NCBI RefSeq assembly: GCF_005047635.1
Contig: NZ_SUKC01000002.1
Coordinates: forward strand, 186,001-250,000
DNA from: Arthrobacter sp. CAU 1506
Lineage (GTDB): Bacteria; Actinomycetota; Actinomycetes; Actinomycetales; Micrococcaceae
DNA length: 64,000 bases
Direction of reading: 5' to 3'
Shown: one piece after another, positions 26,682 through 35,334 of the stretch
How positions within the stretch are numbered: the first letter of the stretch is position 1
How the letters are laid out: every line of letters starts with the position of its first letter
The notes under the pieces: model-generated
The model's database searches: none
What the model was told of the DNA's origin: nothing
What the model saw: the letters and a program-made list of their open reading frames with translations, nothing else
Translations under genes and position numbers: made by a program

Positions 26682-28490
26682 TTACTTAACCTTCCACTCC
26701 CAGAAGTTCCAGAAGACACCCGTCTGGTTCGGCTGGTACTTCACGCCCTCGATGCGGTCGCTGTTGTACGCATCAAGGCCGACCGACTGGAACAGCGGGA
26801 GTCCGTAGAAGGAGTCCCAGACATGCTTGTCGATCTGCGTGACGAGCTTGTCCTGTTCAGCCGAGTCAGTGGTGACGATCAGCTGGTCCATCAGCTTGTC
26901 GGCGTCCGGCTCCGAGAAGCCGTTGAAGTTGGAACCGGCGTCGGTCTTGAAGATCTGCGGAACGCCGGAGACACCCACGCCAGGTGAGGTCCAGCCGAAG
27001 ATCGTCGCGTCGTAGGTTCCGTTGCCCAGTGCGGCACCCCAGTCGGAGGCGCCCAAGCCGCCGTCGACAATCTTGAAACCGGCCTTCTCGGCGGATTCCT
27101 GGATCAGCGCGTAGGCGTCTGCACGGTTCGGGTTGTCCTTGTTGTACATGATCCGGACTTCCGGAGTAGCGCCGGCGAGAAGCTCCTTGGCGCCATCGAC
27201 GTCCGCTTCCTTGTAGTTCCCGGAGCCGTTGCTGGCCGCGGATGCCTCGTAGGCTTCCTGGGCCGGGACGAAGAACTGCGAATCCAGCGGTGCAGCGTCC
27301 TCCTTGAGCGGCTTCACGATCCGGTCAACGATCGCCTGGCGCGGAATGACCTTCATGAAGGCCTCGCGGACGTTGGCATCCTTGAACACACCGGTGTAGT
27401 TCAGGTCGATGTGGTCGTAGGCAAGCTGATCCTCGACGTCAACGGTGACGCCGGGGATGCCCTGCAGCAGTTCGACGGTGTCAGCCGACGGCTGCGGGGC
27501 GATGATGTCCACCTCGCCGTTCTTCAGGGCGCTGACCTGGTCCGGTGCGGCACCGATGAAGCGGATGGTCACTTCATCAACGGCCGGCTGCGGCCCGAAG
27601 GTGTAGGACTCGTTGCGCACCAGCGTGATCGACTGGTCCGGAGTGATCGAATCTACGACGAAGGGCCCGCTGGAGAGGTACAGGGACTCATCGGTCGGCA
27701 GCGACTTCGTGTCGAAGCCCGTGTTCCAGAAGTCCGCGACGGCCTTCAGGTCCTTGTTCTCCTTGGCCGGTTCATCGGCGTTGCCGCGCTTCAGGCCCTG
27801 GATGAGGTCGACGAGTGCCTGCTCGTCGGCCAGGCCGGCCTTTTCGGCCAGCACGTGGGCCGGCAGGCCGATGCCGCCATCGTTGAGGCCGCCGAAGGCG
27901 ATCTCCCAGTCAGCGAACGGCTCGGCGTACGTCAGCGTGATCGAACGGCCATCGTCGCCAACCTCGGGCATCTCAGTCAGGCCCAGCCCGCTGGTATCAC
28001 CGGCGAAGTCGAAGTAGCTCGTTCCGCTGGTGACGTTGCCTTCCTCGTCCGTCTTGGCATCGTTGGCGTAGCCCGATTCGACGAGCCAGTTCAGCAGCAG
28101 GTCTCCGGCGTCAACCGGGTTGCCGTCGGACCACTTCGCGCCTTCATTCACGGTGTACTTCACCACGAGCGGGTCATCCGAGACCTTCTCGTACGTTCCG
28201 AACTCTTCGTTCCGGACCACATTGAGCTGGTTGTCAACGTAGTAGAAACCGCCATGCGTCATGTAGGCGATTTTGCCGTTGATGTCGACGTTGCCCGTGG
28301 CGGAATCCGAGTTGAATGAGCTAAAAGCGTTGGTCTCAGCGACGCTGATCGATCCGCCGGCTCCGGCCGCGGTGGACTCGCCCGAGCCTTCGGGGGAAGA
28401 ATCTCCGCCGCCCGAAGTCGCGCAGGCGCTCAGGGCCAGGGCTGCAACAGCCGCGACACCGATAGCTTTGGAAGTACGTCCGAAACGCAT
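26682..28490 (-). CDS. Peptide ABC transporter substrate-binding lipoprotein (SBP family 5)
   Basis: 602-aa receptor of the oligopeptide importer. Signal peptide MRFGRTSKAIGVAAVAALAL ends in the lipobox LSAC, so it is lipid-anchored. A Gly/Ser/Glu linker follows, then the OppA/DppA fold (GKIAYMTHGGFYYVDNQ, KWSDGNPVDAGDLLLNW). The start is supported by AAGGAGG five bases upstream; a longer open frame upstream is not used. It heads the dpp-like cluster and is separated from the permeases by a hairpin. Peptide length preference cannot be read from sequence. Confidence 0.95.
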   Translation of the reverse strand: MRFGRTSKAIGVAAVAALALSACATSGGGDSSPEGSGESTAAGAGGSISVAETNAFSSFNSDSATGNVDINGKIAYMTHGGFYYVDNQLNVVRNEEFGTYEKVSDDPLVVKYTVNEGAKWSDGNPVDAGDLLLNWLVESGYANDAKTDEEGNVTSGTSYFDFAGDTSGLGLTEMPEVGDDGRSITLTYAEPFADWEIAFGGLNDGGIGLPAHVLAEKAGLADEQALVDLIQGLKRGNADEPAKENKDLKAVADFWNTGFDTKSLPTDESLYLSSGPFVVDSITPDQSITLVRNESYTFGPQPAVDEVTIRFIGAAPDQVSALKNGEVDIIAPQPSADTVELLQGIPGVTVDVEDQLAYDHIDLNYTGVFKDANVREAFMKVIPRQAIVDRIVKPLKEDAAPLDSQFFVPAQEAYEASAASNGSGNYKEADVDGAKELLAGATPEVRIMYNKDNPNRADAYALIQESAEKAGFKIVDGGLGASDWGAALGNGTYDATIFGWTSPGVGVSGVPQIFKTDAGSNFNGFSEPDADKLMDQLIVTTDSAEQDKLVTQIDKHVWDSFYGLPLFQSVGLDAYNSDRIEGVKYQPNQTGVFWNFWEWKVK

Positions 28491-28881
28491 TCCGCCTCCT
28501 TGTTTCTGTCTTTGAAAGGCCCCCGGCAGTGCTGCCGAGGACGGACATACACCCCGTCGCCTGAAGTTCAACGAGCTTCCCGCCGAACGTGGCATGTCTC
28601 ACACGCATAAGAGCGTAAACCGGAACCTCGCGACTTGGGTATAAAAACTTCGCTTCAGATCCGGTTGTTACCGAGATGCAACCTTAATGCCACGGCCCGT
28701 CTCCGTTGGAAACAAGGCCGTCACGGCAACGCTACAACGGAAATACCCCGGAAACACGGGGCACGCCGCGAACCACCCTGGGGACTGGAGCCGGAAATAC
28801 GGTTGCCTGAGACAAACTTTAGTTATCGGCTGCTAACTGAACTTCACCTGAAACTGACCCCGTTGGATCGCTCCGCGCGGC
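28491..28881. other. Gene-free region upstream of the peptide transporter
   Basis: 391 bases between the binding-protein start and the selB stop. It is less GC-rich than its surroundings (for example GGGTATAAAAACTTCG near 28638). It must contain the promoter of the transporter genes on the minus strand. I see no convincing small gene or riboswitch in it. Confidence 0.5.
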
Positions 28882-30681
28882 TTATTTGACCGTACCGACG
28901 ACGGCGCGGTGGCCCGAGTCGAGCCGCCGGGTCCATCCCAGCGCGTCCAGGTGTTCCAGCAGCGGGACAGCTACCCGCCTGGTAGTGGCCAACGTCTGGC
29001 GGGCCTCACTGGTGGTGAAGGGCTGCGGCAGGCAGGCCAATTCGCGCATCGCCATCGCCGGTGCTTGCGGAAGCAGGACCACCCCACCGGCCAGACGCAG
29101 CAGGCGCCCGCTTCGCTCGGCGGCGGCCAGCTCGCGGTCCCCCAGCCCGAGACTCTTCAGGTCATAAGCCTCCGGCGCGGCGAAAGGTTCGGCTCTCAGC
29201 CCGCGCTCCACCTCGCTCACAGCCGCCTCTGCGGGGCCCAGGTCGTTGCGCGTTCCCGGAAGGCGGATGAATCCGCCGTCGTACTCCAGCCCCGCCTCTC
29301 GCACCACCGCGTCCAGCAAAGCGTCGCCTTCGGGCCCCAGCAGCTCCCGGGCAGCACCCCGGGACAGGCCCGCCGACAGCGGGTCCTTCGTGGCGAGCTC
29401 CTGGACCGAGTCCCGCAGCCGCCGCTGCCAGGTATCGAAGACCGGCCGGTGCACCCACCAGTCGCCGAATGCCAGAGCCTGGTCGGGGACCTTGCCGAGG
29501 GAAGCGACCCCCATGCGCCGCAACTGGCCCACGCGGACCGCGCCACGGCGGGCAACTTCGGTCAGCGCGTCGCCCTCGGGGCACATGGCTGCAAGGCTTT
29601 GCGCCCGCTTGGTGCTGTCCCCGCGGCGTTTCAGGGCCGGCGGGTCGACGTCAAGGACTTGTACCCCCGCCAACACCGACCGGCTGCCCGTTGTCCGAAG
29701 CACCAGCCGGTCCCCGAGCTCAAGCGGCAGTTGCCGGTCGAGCGAGAGCCGCGCGTGGTCGCCGTCGAAGGAACGCAGCCGACATGAAACGGCGGCGGTG
29801 CCAATATGGGCGATCAGCTCACGCGGAACGTCGCCGAACGGCGTGCCCATGGTCCGGCGGACGTCGATCGTGTCCACCACCGGCCAACTGCCCTCGGACA
29901 GCAGCACGTCTCCGCGGTGCACTGCATCAGCGGGCACACCCGAGCGCAGGTTGACGGCCACCCGGTTGGTTGGACCGAGCGAGGTCACCGCATGGTTTTG
30001 ACTGTGCAGGGCCCGGACCGACACCGTCCTGACGTCGCCATGGCCGTACATCCGCAGCCGGTCCTCCTGCGTCAGGGTGCCCGCCGTCAGGGTCCCGGTG
30101 ACCACCGTGCCCGCACCACTGATGCTGAAGGAACGGTCGATCCACAAGCGCACCCGGGCCGCGGGATTGGGAGGCGGCACCGCATCCATTGTCCTGTCCA
30201 GTACGCGGCGCAGGTCATCGAGCCCGGTTCCGGCAAGCGCGGACACCGTGACTGCCGGGGCATCATGCAGGCCGGTGCCCGCCAGCTCGGCCCGTACCTG
30301 CGCCAGAACCTCCTCGGCCCGTTCCGGTGCGCGGTCGCTGCGGGTCAGCACCACCACCCCGTGCTTGATGCCAAGCGCGGCGATGGCGTCGCGGTGGTCG
30401 CTGGATTGTGCCTGCCAGCCCTCGTCGGCGGCGACGACGAAACACACCACCGGGACGGGCCCGAGCCCGGCCAGCATATTTCCGAGAAAACGTTCGTGGC
30501 CGGGCACATCCACGAAGGCGACATCCCTGCCCGACGGCAGCCGCGTCCAGGCGAACCCCAGGTCGATGGTCAGTCCCCGGCGCCTCTCTTCAGCCCAGCG
30601 GTCGGGCTCCATTCCGGTCAGTGCGCGGACAAGGGTACTTTTCCCGTGGTCCACGTGCCCGGCGGTGGCCACCACGAACAT
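28882..30681 (-). CDS. selB: Selenocysteine-specific elongation factor SelB
   Basis: Delivers selenocysteinyl-tRNA(Sec) to the ribosome at UGA codons marked by a SECIS hairpin. GTPase motifs: GHVDHGKSTLV, DVPGHERF and TRSD (variant G4). An EF-Tu-like beta-barrel pair follows, then C-terminal winged helices that bind the SECIS (region DPLSAGLSRGAARELLGPEG onward). 599 aa from the ATG at 30681. The gap to the selA stop is a single base, so translation is coupled. The client is the formate dehydrogenase gene 7 kb away, whose hairpin is seen at 38044-38076. Confidence 0.96.
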   Translation of the reverse strand: MFVVATAGHVDHGKSTLVRALTGMEPDRWAEERRRGLTIDLGFAWTRLPSGRDVAFVDVPGHERFLGNMLAGLGPVPVVCFVVAADEGWQAQSSDHRDAIAALGIKHGVVVLTRSDRAPERAEEVLAQVRAELAGTGLHDAPAVTVSALAGTGLDDLRRVLDRTMDAVPPPNPAARVRLWIDRSFSISGAGTVVTGTLTAGTLTQEDRLRMYGHGDVRTVSVRALHSQNHAVTSLGPTNRVAVNLRSGVPADAVHRGDVLLSEGSWPVVDTIDVRRTMGTPFGDVPRELIAHIGTAAVSCRLRSFDGDHARLSLDRQLPLELGDRLVLRTTGSRSVLAGVQVLDVDPPALKRRGDSTKRAQSLAAMCPEGDALTEVARRGAVRVGQLRRMGVASLGKVPDQALAFGDWWVHRPVFDTWQRRLRDSVQELATKDPLSAGLSRGAARELLGPEGDALLDAVVREAGLEYDGGFIRLPGTRNDLGPAEAAVSEVERGLRAEPFAAPEAYDLKSLGLGDRELAAAERSGRLLRLAGGVVLLPQAPAMAMRELACLPQPFTTSEARQTLATTRRVAVPLLEHLDALGWTRRLDSGHRAVVGTVK

Positions 30682-30682
30682 C

Positions 30683-32014
30683 TCAGGAGCCTTCGCCGCT
30701 CGGCCGGTCATTGAGCTGCGCAAGTGCCGAGCGCACCGCGGCAGCCAGCCGTTCGTCGTCGGCCTCGGGCACGCAGCGCAGGTCAACAAGGCAGGCACCG
30801 CCGTGGACCCGCGGCAGTACAACCGGGTCGCCGGTGCGCAGCCGCCGGGCGGCCGGTTCGGGCAGCTGGACTGCCCACCCCGGCAGCGGAACCCCGGGCG
30901 CTCCCCCGCCGCCGACCCGTCCGTCGTGCTCGACCATCCGGCCCCCGGTGGCAGCCGCCAAGCGTTCGGTGCGCTCGCGCAGCCGAACCGGGTCGGAGTG
31001 AAGGGCGGCCGCCACAGGTGTCTGCCCGCCGACGACGGTCGCTTCCAACGCGGCCAGTGTCAGTTTGTCCGCCCGCACCGCCCGCGCCAGCGGATGGCGG
31101 GCCAGGCGGGCCATCGCGTCGGCGCGGCCCAAGACCAGTCCTGCTTGCGGGCCGCCCAGGAGTTTGTCCCCGCTGGCGATGACGACGTCGGCGCCGGCGG
31201 CCAGCGCACCGGTAATGTCCGGTTCCCCTGGCAGCGTCGGGTCCGGCGCCAGCAGGCCGCTGCCGAGATCCACAACCAGCGGCACCTGATGTTCGTCGGC
31301 CAGGGAGCGCAGTTCGCCGATCCCGACGCCGGAGGTAAAGCCGCTGACCCGGAAATTGCTGGGGTGGACCTTGAGCAGGCAACCGGTCTCCGTGCCGATG
31401 GCCGCAGCATAATCGGCCAGGTGCGTCCGGTTGGTGGTCCCTACTTCGCGCAAGCGGGCACCGGTGGATTCGATCAGCTCCGGCAGCCTGAAACCGGCGC
31501 CGATCTCCACGAGCTCACCGCGGCTGATCACGACTTCGCCGGTGCCGGCGAGCGCGGTGGTGGCCAGCACCAGGGCCGCGGCGCCGTTGTTCACCACGAG
31601 GGCTTCTTCGGCGGCCGGACAGGCGGCCAGCAGGGCTCGTCGCGCACCCGCTCCGCGCCGGGACCGCGCGCCGGTGGGCAAGTCCATTTCCACGTCAACA
31701 TAGCCCGCCGCGTCGAGCAACGCCTCACGGGCGGAACCGGAGAGCGGGGCGCGTCCCAGGTTCGTATGGACGATCACGCCCGTGGCATTGAGGACGGGCC
31801 GCAGCGAGGAGGCTGTGCGGGACGCTAGCGCGGCCAGGACGCTCGCCTCGACGTCGCCCGGGGCTAGATCGCCGCGGCGGGCCTGTTCCTGCACGTCCCG
31901 GACGGTGGAACGGATCACGTCGTCGCCGAGCCGGCCGCGTGCGTGGCGAAGCCCTGGATGCGCCAGCAGCTGGTCGGTGCGCGGAATATGCCGGCGCGGG
32001 TCGTCCTGGCCCAC
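30683..32014 (-). CDS. selA: L-seryl-tRNA(Sec) selenium transferase SelA
   Basis: PLP enzyme converting Ser-tRNA(Sec) to Sec-tRNA(Sec) with selenophosphate. VLNATGVIVHTNLGRAPLS is the SelA signature; the PLP lysine is in IASGDKLLGGPQAG. 443 aa, close to the usual 450-470. The start at 32014 lies only 36 bases from the 3' end of the tRNA-Sec gene, and selB follows, so selC-selA-selB form one minus-strand transcription unit. Confidence 0.96.
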   Translation of the reverse strand: MGQDDPRRHIPRTDQLLAHPGLRHARGRLGDDVIRSTVRDVQEQARRGDLAPGDVEASVLAALASRTASSLRPVLNATGVIVHTNLGRAPLSGSAREALLDAAGYVDVEMDLPTGARSRRGAGARRALLAACPAAEEALVVNNGAAALVLATTALAGTGEVVISRGELVEIGAGFRLPELIESTGARLREVGTTNRTHLADYAAAIGTETGCLLKVHPSNFRVSGFTSGVGIGELRSLADEHQVPLVVDLGSGLLAPDPTLPGEPDITGALAAGADVVIASGDKLLGGPQAGLVLGRADAMARLARHPLARAVRADKLTLAALEATVVGGQTPVAAALHSDPVRLRERTERLAAATGGRMVEHDGRVGGGGAPGVPLPGWAVQLPEPAARRLRTGDPVVLPRVHGGACLVDLRCVPEADDERLAAAVRSALAQLNDRPSGEGS

Positions 32015-32049
32015 TGCCCCTCCTTCGGCGCGTCATGGGAGCTGCTTGG

Positions 32050-32144
32050 TGGCGGAAGCGGACGGGAATCGAACCCGCCAGACCGAGGTACTCGGTCTCA
32101 CCGGTTTTGAAGACCGGGGGGCCCACCAGGACCCGGACGCCTCC
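32050..32144 (-). tRNA. selC: tRNA-Sec (anticodon TCA)
   Basis: Unusually long tRNA of 95 nt. Read on the minus strand it begins GGAGGCG and ends CGCTTCC-G-CCA (seven acceptor pairs with one G-U, discriminator G, encoded CCA). The anticodon loop is CTTCAAA, giving TCA which reads UGA. A long variable arm (GAGACCGAG..CTCGGTCT) and the T arm GCGGGTTCGATTCCCGT follow. All features fit bacterial tRNA-Sec. It sits between selD (divergent) and selA (same strand). Confidence 0.96.
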
Positions 32145-32173
32145 ACGAGCATGCTAACACCGCCTTTCGTTCC

Positions 32174-32179
32174 TATGCT
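32174..32179 (+). promoter_or_regulatory. -10 box of a leaderless selD transcript
   Basis: TATGCT six bases before the selD ATG, no Shine-Dalgarno sequence. The 41 bases between tRNA-Sec and selD must hold both divergent promoters. Confidence 0.55.
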
Positions 32180-32185
32180 GGACCC

Positions 32186-33199
32186 ATGAACGCGATCACC
32201 GGCGTACTGGAAGAACCCGCGGAAGCCGTCCGGCTCACCACCTACGCGCACGGCGGAGGCTGCGCCTGCAAGATTCCGCCGGGCGAGCTCGAGGACGTTG
32301 TCCGCGGCTTGACCGGCCAGACCGACCCCGGCGTCCTGGTCGGGCTCGACGACGGCGACGATGCGTCAGCCGTCCAAGTAGGTGAGGATCTCGCGGTGCT
32401 CTCGACCGCGGACTTCTTCACTCCGGTAGTGGACGATGCGTATGACTGGGGCCGGATTGCGGCAGCGAACGCTCTCTCCGACATTTATGCCATGGGCGGG
32501 CGGCCGATCAGCGCGATCAACCTGGTCGGTTGGCCCCGCGGCGTGCTGCCGATGGAGCTGCTGACCGAAGTGCTGCGCGGTGGGCTGGATGTGGCTGCCC
32601 AGGCCGCATGCCCGGTGACCGGCGGCCACTCGGTGGACGACCCGGAACCGAAGTACGGGATGGCAGTGACCGGAATCGCCGCGCCAGGACGATTGATGCG
32701 CAATGACGCAGCCCGGGCCGGACTGCCGATCACGCTGACCAAGCCGATTGGCCTGGGCCTGCTCAACAACCGGCATAAGCAGACCGGGGAGGTCTTCGAC
32801 GAGGCGATCGCCGTGATGACTCAGCTGAACCGGGAGGCAGCCGACGCGGCCCTGCGCAGTGGCGTCCGCGCGGCAACCGACGTTACCGGTTTCGGTTTGC
32901 TGGGCCACCTCTACAAGATGTGCCGCGCGTCCGGGGTGGGAGCGGTGATCGACCGCGCTGCGGTTCCCCTCGTCGGCGGTGCACGGGAGGCGCTCCGGGA
33001 TGGCTACATCTCCGGCGGCACCCGGCGCAACCTTGAATGGGTGCGACCGCATGTGCGGACGGGAGCAGGCATTACCGAGGACGATCTGCTGGTGCTGGCA
33101 GATGCGCAGACCTCGGGCGGGCTGCTCGTGGTTGGAGAGCTGCCGGGGCACCCCGTCGTGGGAGAGATCGTGGCGGGCTCCGGGATCGAGGTGCGCTGA
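32186..33199 (+). CDS. selD: Selenide, water dikinase (selenophosphate synthetase)
   Basis: Makes selenophosphate, the selenium donor for SelA, from selenide and ATP. The N-terminal catalytic loop GGGCACKIPP has the conserved Cys (not Sec) and Lys. AIRS-family ATP-binding features follow: STADFFTPVVDD, NALSDIYAMGG, TGGHSVDDPEPKYG and TDVTGFGLLGHL. 337 aa, full length. It is divergent from tRNA-Sec/selA/selB, completing a four-gene Sec module next to its formate dehydrogenase client. Confidence 0.97.
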   Translation: MNAITGVLEEPAEAVRLTTYAHGGGCACKIPPGELEDVVRGLTGQTDPGVLVGLDDGDDASAVQVGEDLAVLSTADFFTPVVDDAYDWGRIAAANALSDIYAMGGRPISAINLVGWPRGVLPMELLTEVLRGGLDVAAQAACPVTGGHSVDDPEPKYGMAVTGIAAPGRLMRNDAARAGLPITLTKPIGLGLLNNRHKQTGEVFDEAIAVMTQLNREAADAALRSGVRAATDVTGFGLLGHLYKMCRASGVGAVIDRAAVPLVGGAREALRDGYISGGTRRNLEWVRPHVRTGAGITEDDLLVLADAQTSGGLLVVGELPGHPVVGEIVAGSGIEVR

Positions 33200-33253
33200 C
33201 GCTCCCGGCTGATTCGGGTCCCGGTCCAGCCCAGCCGGCGGTCCTGGTCCGGC

Positions 33254-34336
33254 CTAGCCGGGGGTCGTGATCGAATCGTCGACGATGCCGGCCTTCCGCC
33301 GGGCCGCGAGCCGTCGCTTCTGCGGCTCGATCGTGTACCGGGGGTCTTCGGTCGAGCGGATGCCGGCCCGCAGAACTCCGAACCGGGTCAGTGCCGAGGC
33401 CGTCAGCAGGGCCACGCCGCAGGCCGCCGCCACCGGCCGGTGCCTGCCGCCGGCCATGACTCCGATGCCGCCGGCGGCAGCCAGCCACTGGCTCCACGCG
33501 AGCATGCGTCCGGGCGCACCCTCGCGGAGAGGTTCGGCCGCGACCGGGTCCATCCGTTGTTCCATGGCCCGGGTGGCGATCAGATCGCCGGCAACGCCCA
33601 GGACCGCCAGTACCCGGGCCGGGCCTGCTTGCTGGACCGGTGTGGTGATCATCGCCAGACCGGCTGCGGCAAGGCTGGCAGAACTGACGAAGACGAAGGG
33701 CAGGTCTTCGCGCGCTGCGTTCCACGTCGGGTTGGCAGTATCCGACAACAACACCGCGGTGTAGGCGGAGAGCGGGGTGGCGAACAATGCTGCCTCGACG
33801 CCCGCAGGCCCCTCGATCGTGCGCAGCACTTTGCGCAGCGGCCCCAGCGGGAGCCGTGATCCGGTCATGCGGTCGATCTCGGAAGCTGCGGAGATGCCGA
33901 CGCCGGCGCTGAACGCCGTCAGGATCCAGGAGCCTAAACTCATCGGTGATGTGGGTTTGATGGTCCGCAGCATATTGAGGAAACGCTCCGGCCGGCCCAG
34001 ATCGGCAACCAGCGCCGCAGCACCAATTCCTACCGATGCAAGGGCTGCAAGCCTGCTGTTCCGGCACAGCTCCGGCCTGCCCGTGAGCTGTCCGCCGAGT
34101 CCAAGCAACGCGGAGCCGCCCGCCACGCCACCCAAAAAGAGGTAGGCACTGATCGGGTCGCCCCACGGCGGTGGTTTGACCACCGGCCGGCCGTAGTAGG
34201 AAGTGAACTCCGCCTCCGGCACCATCGGCGTTTCGCCCGGGCCCTGCCCCGCCCCGGCGCGCCTCCGTTTGCCTCCGCGCTTGGAGCGGCGAGGCGGTTC
34301 GGGCGGCCGGTAGTTGTCGAAGTCGGAGACGGTCAA
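33254..34336 (-). CDS. NrfD-type membrane subunit of formate dehydrogenase
   Basis: 360-aa membrane protein of the NrfD/PsrC family that passes electrons from the iron-sulfur subunit to the quinone pool. It has a long basic cytoplasmic N-terminus (PRRSKRGGKRRRAG), then about eight hydrophobic segments starting at AYLFLGGVAGGSALLGLGG. The haem-ligating histidines of cytochrome-b-type FdhI are not evident, consistent with NrfD. It is last in the fdh operon, with a 4-bp overlap with the iron-sulfur gene. Confidence 0.88.
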   Translation of the reverse strand: MTVSDFDNYRPPEPPRRSKRGGKRRRAGAGQGPGETPMVPEAEFTSYYGRPVVKPPPWGDPISAYLFLGGVAGGSALLGLGGQLTGRPELCRNSRLAALASVGIGAAALVADLGRPERFLNMLRTIKPTSPMSLGSWILTAFSAGVGISAASEIDRMTGSRLPLGPLRKVLRTIEGPAGVEAALFATPLSAYTAVLLSDTANPTWNAAREDLPFVFVSSASLAAAGLAMITTPVQQAGPARVLAVLGVAGDLIATRAMEQRMDPVAAEPLREGAPGRMLAWSQWLAAAGGIGVMAGGRHRPVAAACGVALLTASALTRFGVLRAGIRSTEDPRYTIEPQKRRLAARRKAGIVDDSITTPG

Positions 34337-35334
34337 GGGCGGCCTCCCGCCAGAAAGGCCGCAGCGGCCGCGGCCAGCATGCCGGCAGCGGCGAGGCCGG
34401 CCCGTTTGAACATTCGTGGAAGGTCGGCGGTGGGCACGCGCGGATCCGGCGGCAGACCGTACACCTCCGGTTCATCCAGCAGCAGGAAGACCGAACCGGT
34501 GCCCCCCACGCCGTCCGCGTCGTTGGCCCCGTAGAGGCGCGCCTCGGTCAGCCCCTGCGCGTGCAGTTCGGCAACGCGCTCTTTCGCGGTGCTCACCATC
34601 TGCTCGCGCTCACCGTACTTGATCGACGTCGTCGGGCAGGCCTGGGCACAGGCGGGAGTCTGGCCATCAACCATCCGGTCATAGCACAGCGTGCATTTCT
34701 GCGCGACGCCTACGTTGCGGGTCGGTGCCTGCTCCCCCGGCGTGAAATCGCGCTGTCCCTTCACTCCGGCCGTGCCATCGCTGCGCCGCTCGATCACTCC
34801 GAACGGGCAGCCTGCGACGCAGGTTCCGCAGCCATTACAGACATCGTCCTGCACCACAACCGTGCCGTGTTCGGTCCGGAACAGGGCACCGGTCGGGCAG
34901 ACGTCGAGGCACCCGGCATTGGTGCAGTGCTTGCATACATCCGAAGACATCAGCCACCGGAAATCGGGCGTGTTCGGCGGCGTCGTGTCCACGTCGGGTG
35001 AAGTGCCCGCAGCGGCGGCGGGGGCGCCCGGCGGTCCGATGCCGGGCATGCCGAGGCTGACCAGCGCCCGACCGGATTCGCGTGCCTTGTCGATATGCTC
35101 ACGGTCCTGCTCAATGAAGGCAACATGCCGCCAGGTGTCGGCTCCCAACGAGCCGGTGTTGTCGTAAGAGGACTCCAGCAGCTCGAACTCCGAGTCGTGG
35201 GGATTGCGGTTCCATTCCTTGCAGGCCACTTCGCAGGCTTTGCACCCGATGCAGATCGACGTATCGGTGAAAAAGCCCTTTCGAGGGTGTCCCGTGTGCG
35301 GGATGTGTCCGGGGGCTTCGGTCAGCTTGTTCAT
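34333..35334 (-). CDS. fdhB: Formate dehydrogenase iron-sulfur subunit
   Basis: 333-aa ferredoxin-like subunit with four [4Fe-4S] binding motifs: CIGCKACEVACKEWN; CKHCTNAGCLDVCPTGA; CNGCGTCVAGCPFGV; CTLCYDRMVDGQTPACAQAC. A C-terminal hydrophobic helix (AGLAAAGMLAAAAAAFLAGG) anchors it to the membrane as in FdnH. Its ATG follows immediately after the TAA of the catalytic subunit (TAAATG), and its stop overlaps the NrfD gene. It transfers electrons from the molybdopterin subunit to NrfD. Confidence 0.95.
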   Translation of the reverse strand: MNKLTEAPGHIPHTGHPRKGFFTDTSICIGCKACEVACKEWNRNPHDSEFELLESSYDNTGSLGADTWRHVAFIEQDREHIDKARESGRALVSLGMPGIGPPGAPAAAAGTSPDVDTTPPNTPDFRWLMSSDVCKHCTNAGCLDVCPTGALFRTEHGTVVVQDDVCNGCGTCVAGCPFGVIERRSDGTAGVKGQRDFTPGEQAPTRNVGVAQKCTLCYDRMVDGQTPACAQACPTTSIKYGEREQMVSTAKERVAELHAQGLTEARLYGANDADGVGGTGSVFLLLDEPEVYGLPPDPRVPTADLPRMFKRAGLAAAGMLAAAAAAFLAGGRP